64,000 nt of DNA, taken from Gammaproteobacteria bacterium. Lineage in GTDB: Bacteria; Pseudomonadota; Gammaproteobacteria; Pseudomonadales; Pseudomonadaceae. Below the pieces are notes generated by a model that worked only from the letters and a program-made list of their open reading frames with translations, had not been told where the DNA came from and did no database searches. Shown here piece after piece: positions 50,587 through 61,001 of this stretch (positions within the stretch are counted from its first letter, which is position 1; every line of letters starts with the position of its first letter). The position numbers were made by a program, and so were the translations under genes. Location: positions 93,413-157,412 of the forward strand of contig JAAYFD010000045.1 in assembly GCA_012728415.1 (NCBI GenBank), given 5' to 3'.

Positions 50587-52161
50587 TTGCATTCCACCTA
50601 TTCCCAGCGTCTGCAGCTGCTGCAGCAAAGCGATATTAACCCCCTGCTGCGTGAGTGCCTGCACGGCATCGAACGCGAGTCGCTGCGCGTGACCCCCACC
50701 GGCAATCTGGCCCTGACCGGCCACCCGACTGCCCTGGGCTCGACCCTGACCCACGCCAGTATCACCACCGACTATGCCGAGCCACTGCTGGAGTTCATCA
50801 CCAGGGCCCACGCAGACTCGGCCGCCACGCTGGACGAGCTGGAGCAGATTCACCGCTTTACCCATAGCGTGCTGGACAACGAACTGCTGTGGAGCCCGTC
50901 GATGCCCTGCCGGTTGCCGGCTGAGGCGGATATTCCAATCGCCCGGTTCGGCAACTCGACCACCGGCCGTTTCAAGTACCTTTACCGGCTGGGCCTCGCC
51001 CTGCGCTACGGCAAGACGATGCAGTGCATCGCCGGCATTCACTACAATTTTTCCCTGCCCGAGTCACTGTGGAAGCGTCTGCAGGAAGCCGAAGGCAATA
51101 CCCAGCCGCTGCAGGACTACCAGTCTGAGCGTTACATTGCCCTGACCCGCAACTTCCGCCGTTATAGCTGGTTGCTGATGTACCTGTTTGGCGCTTCGCC
51201 GGCAGTAGATGCCAGTTTTGTGCGTGATATTCCGCACCACACCCTTGAGCGCTTTGATGACGAAACCTATTACCTGCCCTGGGCCACCAGCCTGCGCATG
51301 AGCGACCTGGGCTATCAGAGCAACGCCCAGGCCGGCATCACGCCCTGTTACAACAACCTGCAAAACTACACCGACAGCCTGCTCAAGGCGGTCAGCACGC
51401 CCTACCCCGGATACGTTGCGCTTGGTACCCACGATGCCAGCGGCCAGTGGCAACAGATCAACACCAATGTGCTGCAAATCGAGAACGAGTACTATTCCAC
51501 CATCCGCCCCAAGCGGATTACTCTTGGCAACGAACGTCCGGTCGAGGCGCTTATCCAGCGTGGCATTCAGTACGTGGAAGCCCGCTGTGTGGATATCAAC
51601 CCCTTCCTGCCGCTGGGGATTGATCTGGAACAGGCGCGCTTCATGGACAGTTTTTTGCTGTACTGCGCCCTGGAAGACAGCCCGCTGTTTGCCGGCGACG
51701 ACTGCCCGCAAATCCGGCAAAACTTTCTGGATGTGGTCAACCGCGGTCGCCAGCCCGGCCTGCAGCTGATCAGCGACAGCGGTCAGCAGGTGGCACTGAC
51801 TGACTGGGGCCAGCAGCTGCTGGACAGCATACAGCCTTGCGCCGAATTGCTCGATCAGGCATATGGCATTCACGAACATGTGCGCAGCCTGTCTCCACAA
51901 CGGGCCCGGCTGAACGACCCGGGCCTGACACCTTCCGCCCGCCTTCTGGACGCCATGCGCCAGCGCAATTGCAGTTTTGCCGACATGGCCTTGCAGCTAA
52001 GCCGGGAGCACTCCGAACAGCTGCGCACCCCTCCCCTGGACAAGGCCAGCCTGGCTTATTATCGCCAGCTGGCAGAAGAGTCCATCGCCGCCCAGCAAGC
52101 CATCGAAGCCGAACCCCAAATGGATTTTGATCACTACATGGAGCAATACCTCGTCCGCTAG
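50587..52161 (+). CDS. gshA: Glutamate-cysteine ligase (TTG start)
   Basis: 524 residues. The start is TTG at 50587, seven bases after GAGGAAG; no in-frame ATG precedes the conserved ISP-type start [17 protein letters not shown]. Further family blocks are [25 protein letters not shown], and [17 protein letters not shown] (here [16 protein letters not shown]). It makes gamma-glutamylcysteine, the first step to glutathione, in the cytoplasm; size equals the E. coli-type class I enzyme. Downstream of tex by 73 bp. A rare start codon may keep expression low. Confidence 0.96.
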   Translation: MHSTYSQRLQLLQQSDINPLLRECLHGIERESLRVTPTGNLALTGHPTALGSTLTHASITTDYAEPLLEFITRAHADSAATLDELEQIHRFTHSVLDNELLWSPSMPCRLPAEADIPIARFGNSTTGRFKYLYRLGLALRYGKTMQCIAGIHYNFSLPESLWKRLQEAEGNTQPLQDYQSERYIALTRNFRRYSWLLMYLFGASPAVDASFVRDIPHHTLERFDDETYYLPWATSLRMSDLGYQSNAQAGITPCYNNLQNYTDSLLKAVSTPYPGYVALGTHDASGQWQQINTNVLQIENEYYSTIRPKRITLGNERPVEALIQRGIQYVEARCVDINPFLPLGIDLEQARFMDSFLLYCALEDSPLFAGDDCPQIRQNFLDVVNRGRQPGLQLISDSGQQVALTDWGQQLLDSIQPCAELLDQAYGIHEHVRSLSPQRARLNDPGLTPSARLLDAMRQRNCSFADMALQLSREHSEQLRTPPLDKASLAYYRQLAEESIAAQQAIEAEPQMDFDHYMEQYLVR

Positions 52162-52353
52162 CCGGCTTCTCGCCCCGCAACAGCGGCTTTCCCTGTGCCA
52201 GCGGCTTGAGTCGCGACCCATGGGTGCCCAGGCGATAGCCTTGTTCGCCACTGAAGTGGCTCCTGCTGGCAGGTATACGGAAGCGGCAAAAAAACCGGAG
52301 CGGCGCAAGGGCTGGAACGAAAGGGCAGAAGCGGTTTTAGCTGCGGCCAGAGC
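52162..52353. repeat. REP-like hairpins between gshA and the exonuclease gene
   Basis: Convergent genes are separated by 192 bp containing the palindrome GCCACT-GA-AGTGGC (52247-52260) followed by TCCTGCTGGCAGG, as in the second REP family also seen at 57.5-57.7 kb. Imperfect copies (AGCGGCTTTCCC, GCGGCTTGAGTCGCGACCC) precede it. The hairpins could end transcription from both genes. Confidence 0.7.
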
Positions 52354-53055
52354 CTACATGCTGCTGCCCTGGCGGCGGCGCCAGTTGTGCAGGGCCGTGT
52401 CGAGCTGTTTCAGTGTGATGATGTCCTGCCTGGCAGCCTGCTTGATGAAAATCAGCAACAGCTCCGCAGTCGCCAGTGCATCGGCGCATGCATTGTGGCG
52501 CTGCATGACTGTCAGCCCAAAGTATTCTATCCAGTCATCCATGCGCGGCTGACGCATGCAGTGATCCGGGTTGAGCAGCGGTGCCAGCTCGGCCAAATCA
52601 AAGAACGGATGCTTGAACGAGTAGCCGAAAAAGTCTCTCAGCTCCCGCTGCAGCAGACGCTGGTCGAAGTCGGCATGAAAGGCCACCAGCGGGCTGTCAC
52701 CGACAAAATCGAGGAAATCCAGCAGGGCTGTTTTTGGCCGGATGCCGGCAGCCAGCTCGCTGGGCGCGATCTGGTGAATCAGTACACTTTCATTAACCTT
52801 TATCTCGTGACGCTTGAGTGTGCGCTCAAACTGCAGCCCCATGTGAATGGCGCTGTCCTCCACTGCCACCGCGCCAATACTGAGGATTTTGTCACGCCCG
52901 GTATGCAGGCCGGTTGCCTCAAGATCGACCACGACAAAACGCTGTTCGGCCAGCAGCTGCTCGCCCGGCACCAGCGGAGCAGGTACGGCGGACAGGCGTT
53001 GCAGGTCTCGCGGATCGACCTCGGGCTTGCGCCTGAGCCATTTCAGCAGGCTCAC
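52354..53055 (-). CDS. DnaQ-like 3'-5' exonuclease (DEDDh)
   Basis: 233 residues. The exonuclease motifs are in order: VVVDLEATGLHTGRDKILSIG (Exo I, D-x-E; in two blocks), VAFHADFDQRLLQREL (Exo II) and HNACADALATAELLL (Exo III, H-x4-D). These belong to the epsilon-like, polymerase-III-independent group that usually follows a DUF294 protein. The gene overlaps the CBS/DUF294 gene by 4 bp, a common pairing in Pseudomonas and Shewanella whose biology is unclear. Confidence 0.92.
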   Translation of the reverse strand: MSLLKWLRRKPEVDPRDLQRLSAVPAPLVPGEQLLAEQRFVVVDLEATGLHTGRDKILSIGAVAVEDSAIHMGLQFERTLKRHEIKVNESVLIHQIAPSELAAGIRPKTALLDFLDFVGDSPLVAFHADFDQRLLQRELRDFFGYSFKHPFFDLAELAPLLNPDHCMRQPRMDDWIEYFGLTVMQRHNACADALATAELLLIFIKQAARQDIITLKQLDTALHNWRRRQGSSM

Positions 53056-54992
53056 AGCTGATACCGCAATGTCAGGCTGCTCTGGATGCGCTGGGCCTGA
53101 CGAAACGACTCGCGCAGGATGCGGCGGTCCAGGGTGTTCAGCTCATCCGGGTAAATCAGATTGCTGTAGGCCAGCCCTTGCGATGCTTGCAGCTGATGGT
53201 GCTGCATGCGGATCAGCTGGATGAAGTGATAAGCCTCGGCGTAGGCATCACCGTCGAGCCGTTCAATAATGCCGCGCCCGACCAGCTGACGAATCCGCTC
53301 AAGGGTGCTGGTGGCTTCTATCCCCTGGCTCAGCGCCAGCACACGCACGCTCTCGACAAAGGGGGCCAGCCCTTTTACCTTGAGGTCGAGGCTGTCTTTT
53401 TCGGCGCCCTTCTTGCTCAGGGTGAAGTTGCGGAACAGCCCGCCCAGTGGTGGCCGGTTAAGCAGTGCGCTTTCTGCCAGCACGCGCTGAAAAACGGCAT
53501 CCTTCACCACCATGGCCACCACTTGCCGGTGCAAGTCAATACAGGGCTGCTCCGGCCCCCAAATGCAGCGCAAATCAAAGTGCACGCCCGCAAACTGCAT
53601 GTTTTGTGCAGTTGCATCGCGCATCATCCGCTGATAGCGCGCTATCCACTCTTGGCGTGACAGGCAAAACTCGGCATTGCCGGCCATAAAGTTGCCACGG
53701 CACAGGGCAAAACCGCAGTCGTCCAGTGCCACATTGATTTCACGGGCAATTGGCAGCAGTTTTTGGCGGATTGCGTTGGCTTCTTCGGTGCTGGCCGCTT
53801 CGAACAGGATGCCGTTATCCTGGTCAGTAAACAGAGTCTGCTCCTTGCGTCCTTCACTGCCAAATACCATCCAGCTGAAGCGGATGCCGGGGTTGCCGTG
53901 TTTTTCCAGCACCAGCTCAATGATGCGACAGCTGGTGTGGTCATTAAGCAGTGTAATCAGGCGGGTGATCTGCTCGGGGCTGGCACCGTGAGCGATCATG
54001 CGCTCAACCATGGTCTGTACGTCCTGGCGCATTTGTACCAGCTTTTCAAGGCTTGGTGCGGTACGCACGGTACGGGCCAGGCTGACCAGATCGACCCGGC
54101 GCAGGGAAAACAGGTCACGTTCGGAAACCATGCCAACCAGCTTGCCATCCCGTACCAGGCAAACATGGGCAATGTGGCGCTCGGTCATGGCCAGCGCCGC
54201 ATCAAAGGTAGTGGCCTCTGGCGACAGGCTGAACGGATTGGGCGTCATTACCTGCTGCATGGGTTGACGCAGGTCGGTGTTGGGGTCGGCAATGACCCGG
54301 CGCAAATCGCGCAGGGTAAAAATGCCCTGGGGCTGCATCAGCTCGTTGGCAATCATGATGCTGCCAACCTGGGTTTCATGCATGATTTGTACAGCCTCAT
54401 GCAGCGGGGTCGAAGCAGTGCAAGTGACCGGATCGCGCAGGGAAGAAAGCTGTGACAACGGGGTGTCCATGGATATTTGCGAGCCAATCGATTCGGCTGC
54501 GCGATTTTGCACCTGCATGTTGACCTGTTCGAGCAGGCTGCTGATGCCGCGCACGCAGAAGTCACGAAAGGCTTCACTGCGCTGCATCAGGCGGACAAAG
54601 GCTTCTTTGGTGAGCAGAAAGCAGAAAGTGTCCATATCAGCGATGTGAACGGTGCGGGTGGCGCGCTCACCCAGCAAGGCTGCCATGGGAAAGCACTCGC
54701 CAGCGCCGAGCTCAAAGGTTGTTTCTTCCTCGACATCCTGCCCCTTGTTGCGCTCTCCGTACACCCGGCCCTGCTTGATAATGTACAGGTGCTGGAGCGG
54801 GCCGTCTGCCGGAGTGACAACATGCTCGCCCTGGGCATAAAACCGGAGCACGCAGTTTTCTACCAGATAATGCAGCTCGGCCAGCTCCATGCTGTCAAAC
54901 GGCGGGAACTGGCGGAAAAATTCCAGCGTACCCTGGATATTTTGCTGCACGGCATCACGCCCGGCCTTGGCGAAGGCATCCTGACGACTCAT
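53052..54992 (-). CDS. cNMP-binding / CBS / DUF294 nucleotidyltransferase-like signalling protein
   Basis: 646 residues. A cyclic-nucleotide-binding beta barrel (about 30-150), two CBS motifs (about 175-305, with GIFTLRDLRRVIADPN and VGMVSERDLFSLRR), the DUF294 nucleotidyltransferase domain with WMVFGSEGRKEQTLFTDQDNG (GS and D-x-D metal site; in overlapping blocks) and the DUF294_C substrate domain. The fold resembles GlnD-type nucleotidyltransferases. The partner gene encodes the exonuclease directly downstream. Target unknown; a role in acetate or carbon metabolism is sometimes proposed for homologues near acs, but no acs is visible here. Confidence 0.92.
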   Translation of the reverse strand: MSRQDAFAKAGRDAVQQNIQGTLEFFRQFPPFDSMELAELHYLVENCVLRFYAQGEHVVTPADGPLQHLYIIKQGRVYGERNKGQDVEEETTFELGAGECFPMAALLGERATRTVHIADMDTFCFLLTKEAFVRLMQRSEAFRDFCVRGISSLLEQVNMQVQNRAAESIGSQISMDTPLSQLSSLRDPVTCTASTPLHEAVQIMHETQVGSIMIANELMQPQGIFTLRDLRRVIADPNTDLRQPMQQVMTPNPFSLSPEATTFDAALAMTERHIAHVCLVRDGKLVGMVSERDLFSLRRVDLVSLARTVRTAPSLEKLVQMRQDVQTMVERMIAHGASPEQITRLITLLNDHTSCRIIELVLEKHGNPGIRFSWMVFGSEGRKEQTLFTDQDNGILFEAASTEEANAIRQKLLPIAREINVALDDCGFALCRGNFMAGNAEFCLSRQEWIARYQRMMRDATAQNMQFAGVHFDLRCIWGPEQPCIDLHRQVVAMVVKDAVFQRVLAESALLNRPPLGGLFRNFTLSKKGAEKDSLDLKVKGLAPFVESVRVLALSQGIEATSTLERIRQLVGRGIIERLDGDAYAEAYHFIQLIRMQHHQLQASQGLAYSNLIYPDELNTLDRRILRESFRQAQRIQSSLTLRYQL

Positions 54993-55138
54993 TGACTTTC
55001 CTCCACGTATAACGTGTCCATGCTACGTATCAAAGGGGCTGCAGCCCATTGGACGTAAGTTGCAAGCCTTTGCAACTGTGCCGGCATGTGCAGGGATCTG
55101 TGCAGATTTTCGGCGACCGGGGAACAGCGTACGGATAC

Positions 55139-55169
55139 AAAAAAGCCGCCAGCATTGCTACCGGCGGCT
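55139..55169 (-). terminator. Rho-independent terminator of glcB
   Basis: AGCCGCC (55144-55150) pairs with GGCGGCT (55163-55169), then six T's on the minus strand, 28 bp beyond the glcB stop. Confidence 0.92.
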
Positions 55170-55196
55170 TTATTGTTGCAGGGGCAACCGATACGG

Positions 55197-57374
55197 TTAC
55201 AGGCCGTTTTTGGCCTTGAACTCGCGACGGCGGCGATGCAGGATCGGCTCGGTGTAGCCGCTTGGCTGTGCACGTCCCTCCAGTACCAGTTCCAGGCCAG
55301 CCTGGAAGCCGATGCTGTCGTCAAAGTTTGGTGCCATGTTGCGGTACAGCGGATCACCGGCGTTCTGGCGGTCAACGACCTCGGCCATACGCTTCATGGC
55401 TTCGATAATTTGCTGCTCGGTAACAATGCCGTGACGCAGCCAGTTGGCCATGTGCTGGCTGGAAATGCGCAGGGTAGCGCGGTCTTCCATCAGGCCAACA
55501 TCGTTGATGTCAGGCACCTTGGAGCAACCCACACTCTGCTCGACCCAGCGTACAACGTACCCCAGAATGCCCTGGGCGTTGTTGTCCAGCTCGTTGCGGA
55601 TTTCTTCTTCGCTCCAGTTGGTGTCCTTGGCCAGCGGAATGGTCAGGATGTCGTCCAGATCAGCATGGGCACGGTTTTTCAGCTCTTCCTGGCGGGCAAA
55701 CACATCGACCTGGTGGTAGTGGGTAGCGTGCAGGGTGGCGGCGGTTGGCGAGGGAACCCAGGCGGTGTTGGCACCAGCCTTCACGTGACCGATCTTCTGC
55801 TCCAGCATGTCGGCCATCAGGTCCGGCATCGCCCACATGCCTTTACCAATTTGCGCCTTGCCGGGCAGGCCGGTGGCCAGGCCAACGTCAACGTTCCAGT
55901 CTTCGTAGGTGCTGATCCACTTCTCGCCGCGCATGGCGGTCTTGCGCACCATGGCGCCGGCTTCCATGGAGGTATGGATTTCGTCACCGGTACGGTCGAG
56001 GAAGCCGGTGTTGATGAAGACAACACGCTCTTTGGCTTCGGCAATACAGGCTTTCAGGTTGACCGTGGTACGGCGCTCTTCGTCCATGATGCCCATTTTC
56101 AGGGTGTTGCGCGCCATGCCCAGCACGTCTTCGACGCGGGCGAACAGCTCGTTGGCAAAAGCCACTTCTTCCGGGCCGTGCATCTTCGGTTTGACGATAT
56201 ACACACTGCCGGTACGGCTGTTGGTACGGGTGGTATTGCCTTTCAGGTTGTGCAGGGCAATCAGGCTGGTGAACAGGCCATCCATGATGCCTTCGGGCAG
56301 CTCGTTGCCCTGTTCGTCCAGAATCGCCGGGTTGGTCATCAGGTGGCCAACGTTGCGCACGAACAGCAGAGAGCGGCCATGCAGCGTCACCGTGTCGCCG
56401 TTCAGGCCGGTGTATTCGCGGTCAGGGTTCATGGAACGGATGAAGGTCTTGTCGCCCTTGGTCACGCTTTCGGACAGGTCGCCCTTCATCAGACCCAGCC
56501 AGTTGCGATAAACCAGCGTCTTGTCGTCGGCATCGACGGCAGCAACCGAGTCTTCACAGTCGATAATGGTGGTAATGGCAGCTTCCAGCACGATGTCCTT
56601 GACGCCAGCGGCATCGGTCTGGCCAATCGGGCTGTTGGCGTCAATCTGGATGTCGATGTGCAGGCCGTTGTTTTTCAGCAGCACGGAACCTGGGCTGGCG
56701 GCATCGCCCTGATAGCCGACCAGCTGGGCGTCATTACGCAGGCCGCTGTTGCTGCCGCCCTTCATGGTGACAATCAGCTTGCCGTCTTCAATGCGATAAC
56801 CGGTAGCGTCGGCATGGGAGCCGGCCGCCAGCGGCACAGCAGTATCCAGGAAGTTGCGTCCCCAGGCGATCACCTTGTCGCCACGGACCTTGTTGTAGCC
56901 TTTGGTGACTTCGGCGCCACCTTCTTCACTGATGGCGTCTGTGCCATACAGCGCGTCATACAGGGAACCCCAGCGGGCGTTGGCCGCGTTCAGGGCAAAA
57001 CGTGCGTTGGTTACCGGAACCACCAATTGTGGGCCGGCCATGCTCGCAATTTCATCGTCAACATTCTGTGTGCTGGCCTGGAAATCCGCTGCTTCTGGCT
57101 GCAGGTATCCAATCTCTTGCAGGAAGGCTTTATATGCCGCTGCATCGTGGGGCTGGCCTTTGCGTGCCAGGTGCCACTCATTAATTTTTGCTTGCAAGGC
57201 GTCACGTTTTTCCAGCAGGGCGCGATTTTTCGGTGCCAAGTCTTTGAACACCTGTGCAGCACCTTCCCAGAATTTGTCGGCATCGATGCCGGTACCTGGA
57301 ATGGCCTGCTCATTCACGAAGTCATAAAGGACTTTGGCGACTTGCAAGCCGCCTACTTGTACGCGTTCGGTCAT
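55197..57374 (-). CDS. glcB: Malate synthase G
   Basis: 725 residues, the usual size of the monomeric G isoform. Start [20 protein letters not shown]; later [36 protein letters not shown], and [18 protein letters not shown], with catalytic Arg and Asp/Glu residues. It condenses glyoxylate and acetyl-CoA to malate and is needed for growth on C2 compounds and glycolate. The neighbouring aldehyde dehydrogenase system at the window end would feed acetyl-CoA into it (inference). Monocistronic by its own terminator. Confidence 0.98.
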   Translation of the reverse strand: MTERVQVGGLQVAKVLYDFVNEQAIPGTGIDADKFWEGAAQVFKDLAPKNRALLEKRDALQAKINEWHLARKGQPHDAAAYKAFLQEIGYLQPEAADFQASTQNVDDEIASMAGPQLVVPVTNARFALNAANARWGSLYDALYGTDAISEEGGAEVTKGYNKVRGDKVIAWGRNFLDTAVPLAAGSHADATGYRIEDGKLIVTMKGGSNSGLRNDAQLVGYQGDAASPGSVLLKNNGLHIDIQIDANSPIGQTDAAGVKDIVLEAAITTIIDCEDSVAAVDADDKTLVYRNWLGLMKGDLSESVTKGDKTFIRSMNPDREYTGLNGDTVTLHGRSLLFVRNVGHLMTNPAILDEQGNELPEGIMDGLFTSLIALHNLKGNTTRTNSRTGSVYIVKPKMHGPEEVAFANELFARVEDVLGMARNTLKMGIMDEERRTTVNLKACIAEAKERVVFINTGFLDRTGDEIHTSMEAGAMVRKTAMRGEKWISTYEDWNVDVGLATGLPGKAQIGKGMWAMPDLMADMLEQKIGHVKAGANTAWVPSPTAATLHATHYHQVDVFARQEELKNRAHADLDDILTIPLAKDTNWSEEEIRNELDNNAQGILGYVVRWVEQSVGCSKVPDINDVGLMEDRATLRISSQHMANWLRHGIVTEQQIIEAMKRMAEVVDRQNAGDPLYRNMAPNFDDSIGFQAGLELVLEGRAQPSGYTEPILHRRRREFKAKNGL

Positions 57375-57758
57375 TATTGCCTCACTCTGCTTGAAAAGCC
57401 TTAAATACGCATGGCTGAAAGGCCATGTAGTGCAAAGTGTTTCATACTACATGAGTGGTGCAAAAAATACAGGGATAAATATCGGTTACGACCCAAATCT
57501 AAACGAACTACCCAGCCCGTCGCGGCTTTGGCCGCGACCGATGCTTGCCCGGTGCGCTGAATGGTCGCCACTGAAGTGGCTCTTACAGGCATGGCTGGTA
57601 CAGGCGCGGCCTGCAGGGGGACTGTACAAGCAGCTTTAGCCGCGACCGGAGGTGGTTTTATTTGCAGCGTAGATCGCCACTTGAGTGGCTGGCACAGGCG
57701 TGGCCCGCACAGGGCGGCGCAGCAGCTACGTAATATGGCAATTTACCAGCATCCGGGC
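57375..57758. repeat. REP-like repeat region between glcB and ersA
   Basis: The region holds at least three perfect hairpins: GTCGCGGC-TTTG-GCCGCGAC (57519-57538), GCCACT-GA-AGTGGC (57567-57580) followed by TCTTACAGGC, and GCCACT-TG-AGTGGC (57676-57689) followed by TGGCACAGGC. An extra TAGCCGCGACCGG lies at about 57638. They match the copy at 52.25 kb. The first 100 bp, near the glcB start, should contain the glcB promoter; no clear match was found. Confidence 0.8.
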
Positions 57759-57898
57759 AAAAAAAACTCTGGAAGCACCAACGGGGGGGGTGTGGCGCAT
57801 TCCAGAGTTCAAACTCCACAGTGCCAGGGAAAACACTGCGGATCTGCCAACTTGACCTGACAGTTTCCTCGGAGAGCTCTTGCTAAAAGAGGCATTCA
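57759..57898 (-). ncRNA. ersA: ErsA-like regulatory sRNA
   Basis: A minus-strand transcription unit of about 140 nt with no reading frame. It starts just downstream of an AlgU-type promoter and ends in a near-perfect hairpin (arms AACTCTGGAA and TTCCAGAGTT, 57767-57813) followed by eight T's at 57759-57766. In P. aeruginosa, ErsA is a sigma-22-dependent, envelope-stress sRNA of about 132 nt in the intergenic region next to polA, functionally like enterobacterial Spot 42. Position, promoter class, strand and size all fit. The exact 5' end is an estimate, and no target pairing was tested. Confidence 0.82.
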
Positions 57899-57903
57899 CC
57901 TGA

Positions 57904-57930
57904 TCAGAGCAGCCCTGCCGGAGAAAGTTC
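57904..57930 (-). promoter_or_regulatory. AlgU/sigma-22 (RpoE-type) promoter of ersA
   Basis: On the minus strand, GAACTT (57925-57930) and TCTGA (57904-57908) are separated by exactly 16 bp, the consensus spacing for AlgU promoters. Both boxes match the consensus without a mismatch. Confidence 0.88.
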
Positions 57931-58271
57931 AATGGCTTTGAATTTTTTATGCGGGCCGCACCAGGCCCTGCGGCCAGGCACGCTTGCGCTCAAGGATGTT
58001 GGCGAGACAGCCAGGGCCAGGCGAAAAGCAAAAAAAGCGCAGTTTACGGGCAGCCAATGAGCATTTTATTCGCTTCACTCCGCGCTTTGCGGCGGTGCTA
58101 AAGCACGTTCAACCCGAGGGTTGTGAGCTGATTTGAAACAACGGTCTGGCGGTGCGGGCAATGATTCAGCGTTTCCTTGAAAACGGCTTTACCACTGCAC
58201 CTGCAGGAAATCACCCCCCGTTACCCTATCCGTTTGCCTGTTTTATCGCCGCCCCAAGGCAAACCCTGTCG
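57931..58271. other. Region between polA stop and ersA promoter
   Basis: 341 bp with no gene. On the minus strand, past the polA stop, are a CAACCC-TC-GGGTTG hairpin and a longer imperfect stem (AAAGCGC to GCGCTTT, about 58030-58090) followed by seven T's; either could terminate polA transcription. The rest shows nothing recognisable. Confidence 0.5.
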
Positions 58272-61001
58272 TCAGTGCGCCTCATCCCAGTTGTCGCCCA
58301 CGCCGGCTTCTACCACCAGCGGTACATCCAGCTCGGCGGCGGCGCTCATGCGCGGTAGCAGGCCGTCTTTGAGCGCCTGTACGTCATCCCGGTGCACTTC
58401 CAGCACCAGCTCGTCATGCACCTGCATCACCACCTGGGCACGCAGGCCGGAGGCTTGCAGCCAAGCATCCACCTCGATCATGGCCCGCTTGATGATGTCG
58501 GCGGCGGTGCCCTGCATTGGCGCATTGATCGCTGTGCGCTCGGCGGCGCGGCGCAGCATGGGGTTTTTCGCCCTGATTTGCGGCAGGTAGAGGCGGCGGC
58601 CAAACAGGGTTTCGACATAGCCCAGCTCGCTGGCTTGCTTGCGGGTGCGCTCCATGTAGTCGAGCACACCCGGATAGCGCACAAAATAGCGATCAATATA
58701 AGCCTGCGCCTGGGTGCGGTCGGTGCCGATTTGCTTGGCCAGGCCGTGGGCGCTCATGCCGTAGATCAGGCCAAAGTTGATCGCCTTGGCATTGCGGCGC
58801 TGGTCGCTGGTGACGTCCTCCAGCGGCACGCCGAATACTTCGGCTGCGGTGGCCTTGTGCACGTCACGGTCGTTGCGGAAGGCTTCCAGCAGGCCCGGGT
58901 CCTGTGCTAGATGCGCCATGATGCGCAGTTCAATTTGCGAATAGTCGGCAGACACCAGCACATGCTCCGGCGGCGCAATAAACGCCTGGCGAATGCGGCG
59001 GCCTTCGGCGGTGCGTACGGGGATGTTCTGCAGGTTGGGATCACTGGAGGACAGCCGTCCGGTGGCGGTGACCGCCTGATGGTAGCTGGTGTGGATACGG
59101 CCCGTGCGCGGGTTGATCTGTTCCGGCAGGCGGTCGGTGTAGGTACTTTTCAGCTTGCTCAGGCTGCGGTATTCCATCAGCAGTACCGGCAGCTCGTGGC
59201 CTTCGTCGGCCAGCTGGGCCAGCACGGCTTCGGCGGTGCTGGGCTGGCCCTTGGCGGTCTTGGCCAGCACCGGCAGGCCCAGCTTGTCGTAGAGAATTTC
59301 GCCCAGCTGTTTGGGCGAAGCCAGGTTGAACGGCTGGCCGGCCAGCTCGAACGCCTGGCGCTCCAGCCCGGTCAGCTTGTCGCCCAGCTCCTGGCTCTGG
59401 CGGCCGAGCAGGCCGGCATCCACCAGCGCACCGGTACGCTCAATACGTGCCAGCACCGGCATCAACGGCATTTCAATGCTCTGGTAAACGTCGGCCAGCG
59501 TGGGGATTTGTTGCAGTTGCGCCTGCAGGTTCTGGTGCAGCTGCAGGGTGATGTCGGCATCCTCAGCCGCATAATGCCCGGCCACGGACAGCTCCAGCTG
59601 GTCAAAGGTCAGCTGCTTGGCCCCCTTGCCGGCAATCTCGGTAAAGGGTGTGGTGCGGCGGCCCAGATAGTGGCTGGCCAGGCTGTCCATGTCGTGGCGG
59701 CTGGCGGTGGAGTTGAGCACATAGGACGCCAGCATGCTGTCGTGCCGGACACCCTGCAAGTTAATGCCATAGTGGTGCAGCACATTGATGTCGTACTTGC
59801 CGTTTTGGCATACCTTGATAATGTCTGGGTTTTCCAGCACGGGCCGCATGCGCTCCAGCGCCTCGTCAAACGGCAGCTGCGCCGGGGCCCCCATATAGCT
59901 GTGCGCCAGCGGCAGGTAGGCGGCCTCGCCCGGCTCGATGGCAAAGGACATGCCAACCAGTTTGGCCTGCTGGGCATCAACGCTGGTGGTTTCGGTGTCG
60001 AAAGCAAAGATTTTGGCCTGTTGCAGGCGCTCCAGCCAGGCATCCAGCTCGTCCCACTTCAACACGGTGCTGTAGCTGGCCTCTGCCTGCTCCGCAGCAG
60101 TCTCTAGCGGTTCGCCGGCCTGTTCGGCAGCGGTCTCCACTTCTTTTAGCCAGCTGCGAAACTCCATCTGCTGATACAGCTCGCGCAGACGGTCGTAGTC
60201 GGGCTGCTGCATGGCCAGGGTGGCGGCGCAGGCATCCAGCTCGACATCCGTCTTGATGGTGGCCAGCTGGCGGGACAGATAAGCCACCTCGCGGTGCTCC
60301 TCCAGTTTGGCGCCCATGCTTTTGGCACCACGGAAGGACAGTTCGGCCACCCGGTCCAGATTGGCGTAAATGCTGTCCATGTCGCCCAGCCCCTGCAGCA
60401 GCGCGGTGGCGGTTTTTTCACCCACACCGGGCACACCGGGGATGTTGTCGGACTTGTCCCCCATCAGCGCGAGAAAGTCGATGATCAGTTCAGGGCCAAT
60501 GCCGTATTTTTCTTCCACCGCTGCAATGTCAGTGGCGGTGCGGTACATGGTATTGACTAGGGTAACCCGCTCGGTCACCAGCTGGGCCATGTCCTTGTCG
60601 CCAGTGGAGATCACCACTTTCTGGCCATTGTTGCCGCCCTGCAGCGCCAGGGTGCCGATGACATCATCCGCCTCAACGCCTTCCACACACAGCAGCGGAA
60701 AACCCAGCGCACGCACGCACTGGTGCAGCGGCTCAATCTGGCTGCGCAGGTCATCCGGCATCGGTGGGCGCTGGGCCTTGTACTGCTCGAATATCTCGTC
60801 ACGAAAGGTTGGCCCCTTGGCGTCAAACACCACGGCGATCACACTGTCGGGATAGTCCTTGCGCAGGCTGCGCAGCATGTTGAGCACCCCCTTGACCGCG
60901 CCGGTCGGCTGCCCCGTCGAGGTCGTCAGCGGTGGCAGCGCGTGATAGGCGCGATAGAGATAAGAAGATCCATCAACCAGAACCAGTGGTGCATCCGACA
61001 T
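58272..61001 (-). CDS. polA: DNA polymerase I
   Basis: 909 residues with all three activities visible. The 5' nuclease domain (1-290; LVLVDGSSYLYRAYHALPP at the start, VEADDVIGTLA, GDKSDNIPGVPGVGEKTA). The 3'-5' proofreading exonuclease (about 330-490; FAFDTETTSVDA and YAAEDADITLQL, so catalytic Asp and Glu are kept). The polymerase domain (530-909; SADYSQIELRIMAHL, RRNAKAINFGLIYGMS and VMQVHDELVLEV). Used in replication and repair. Placement of an ersA-like sRNA downstream and a DUF2782 gene upstream reproduces the Pseudomonas arrangement. Confidence 0.98.
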   Translation of the reverse strand: MSDAPLVLVDGSSYLYRAYHALPPLTTSTGQPTGAVKGVLNMLRSLRKDYPDSVIAVVFDAKGPTFRDEIFEQYKAQRPPMPDDLRSQIEPLHQCVRALGFPLLCVEGVEADDVIGTLALQGGNNGQKVVISTGDKDMAQLVTERVTLVNTMYRTATDIAAVEEKYGIGPELIIDFLALMGDKSDNIPGVPGVGEKTATALLQGLGDMDSIYANLDRVAELSFRGAKSMGAKLEEHREVAYLSRQLATIKTDVELDACAATLAMQQPDYDRLRELYQQMEFRSWLKEVETAAEQAGEPLETAAEQAEASYSTVLKWDELDAWLERLQQAKIFAFDTETTSVDAQQAKLVGMSFAIEPGEAAYLPLAHSYMGAPAQLPFDEALERMRPVLENPDIIKVCQNGKYDINVLHHYGINLQGVRHDSMLASYVLNSTASRHDMDSLASHYLGRRTTPFTEIAGKGAKQLTFDQLELSVAGHYAAEDADITLQLHQNLQAQLQQIPTLADVYQSIEMPLMPVLARIERTGALVDAGLLGRQSQELGDKLTGLERQAFELAGQPFNLASPKQLGEILYDKLGLPVLAKTAKGQPSTAEAVLAQLADEGHELPVLLMEYRSLSKLKSTYTDRLPEQINPRTGRIHTSYHQAVTATGRLSSSDPNLQNIPVRTAEGRRIRQAFIAPPEHVLVSADYSQIELRIMAHLAQDPGLLEAFRNDRDVHKATAAEVFGVPLEDVTSDQRRNAKAINFGLIYGMSAHGLAKQIGTDRTQAQAYIDRYFVRYPGVLDYMERTRKQASELGYVETLFGRRLYLPQIRAKNPMLRRAAERTAINAPMQGTAADIIKRAMIEVDAWLQASGLRAQVVMQVHDELVLEVHRDDVQALKDGLLPRMSAAAELDVPLVVEAGVGDNWDEAH

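Noticed and set aside
55086..57404. Uninterrupted 772-codon frame on the plus strand opposite glcB
   Set aside because: It mirrors the complete glcB gene, a common effect of GC-rich codon use; no start site or family resemblance.
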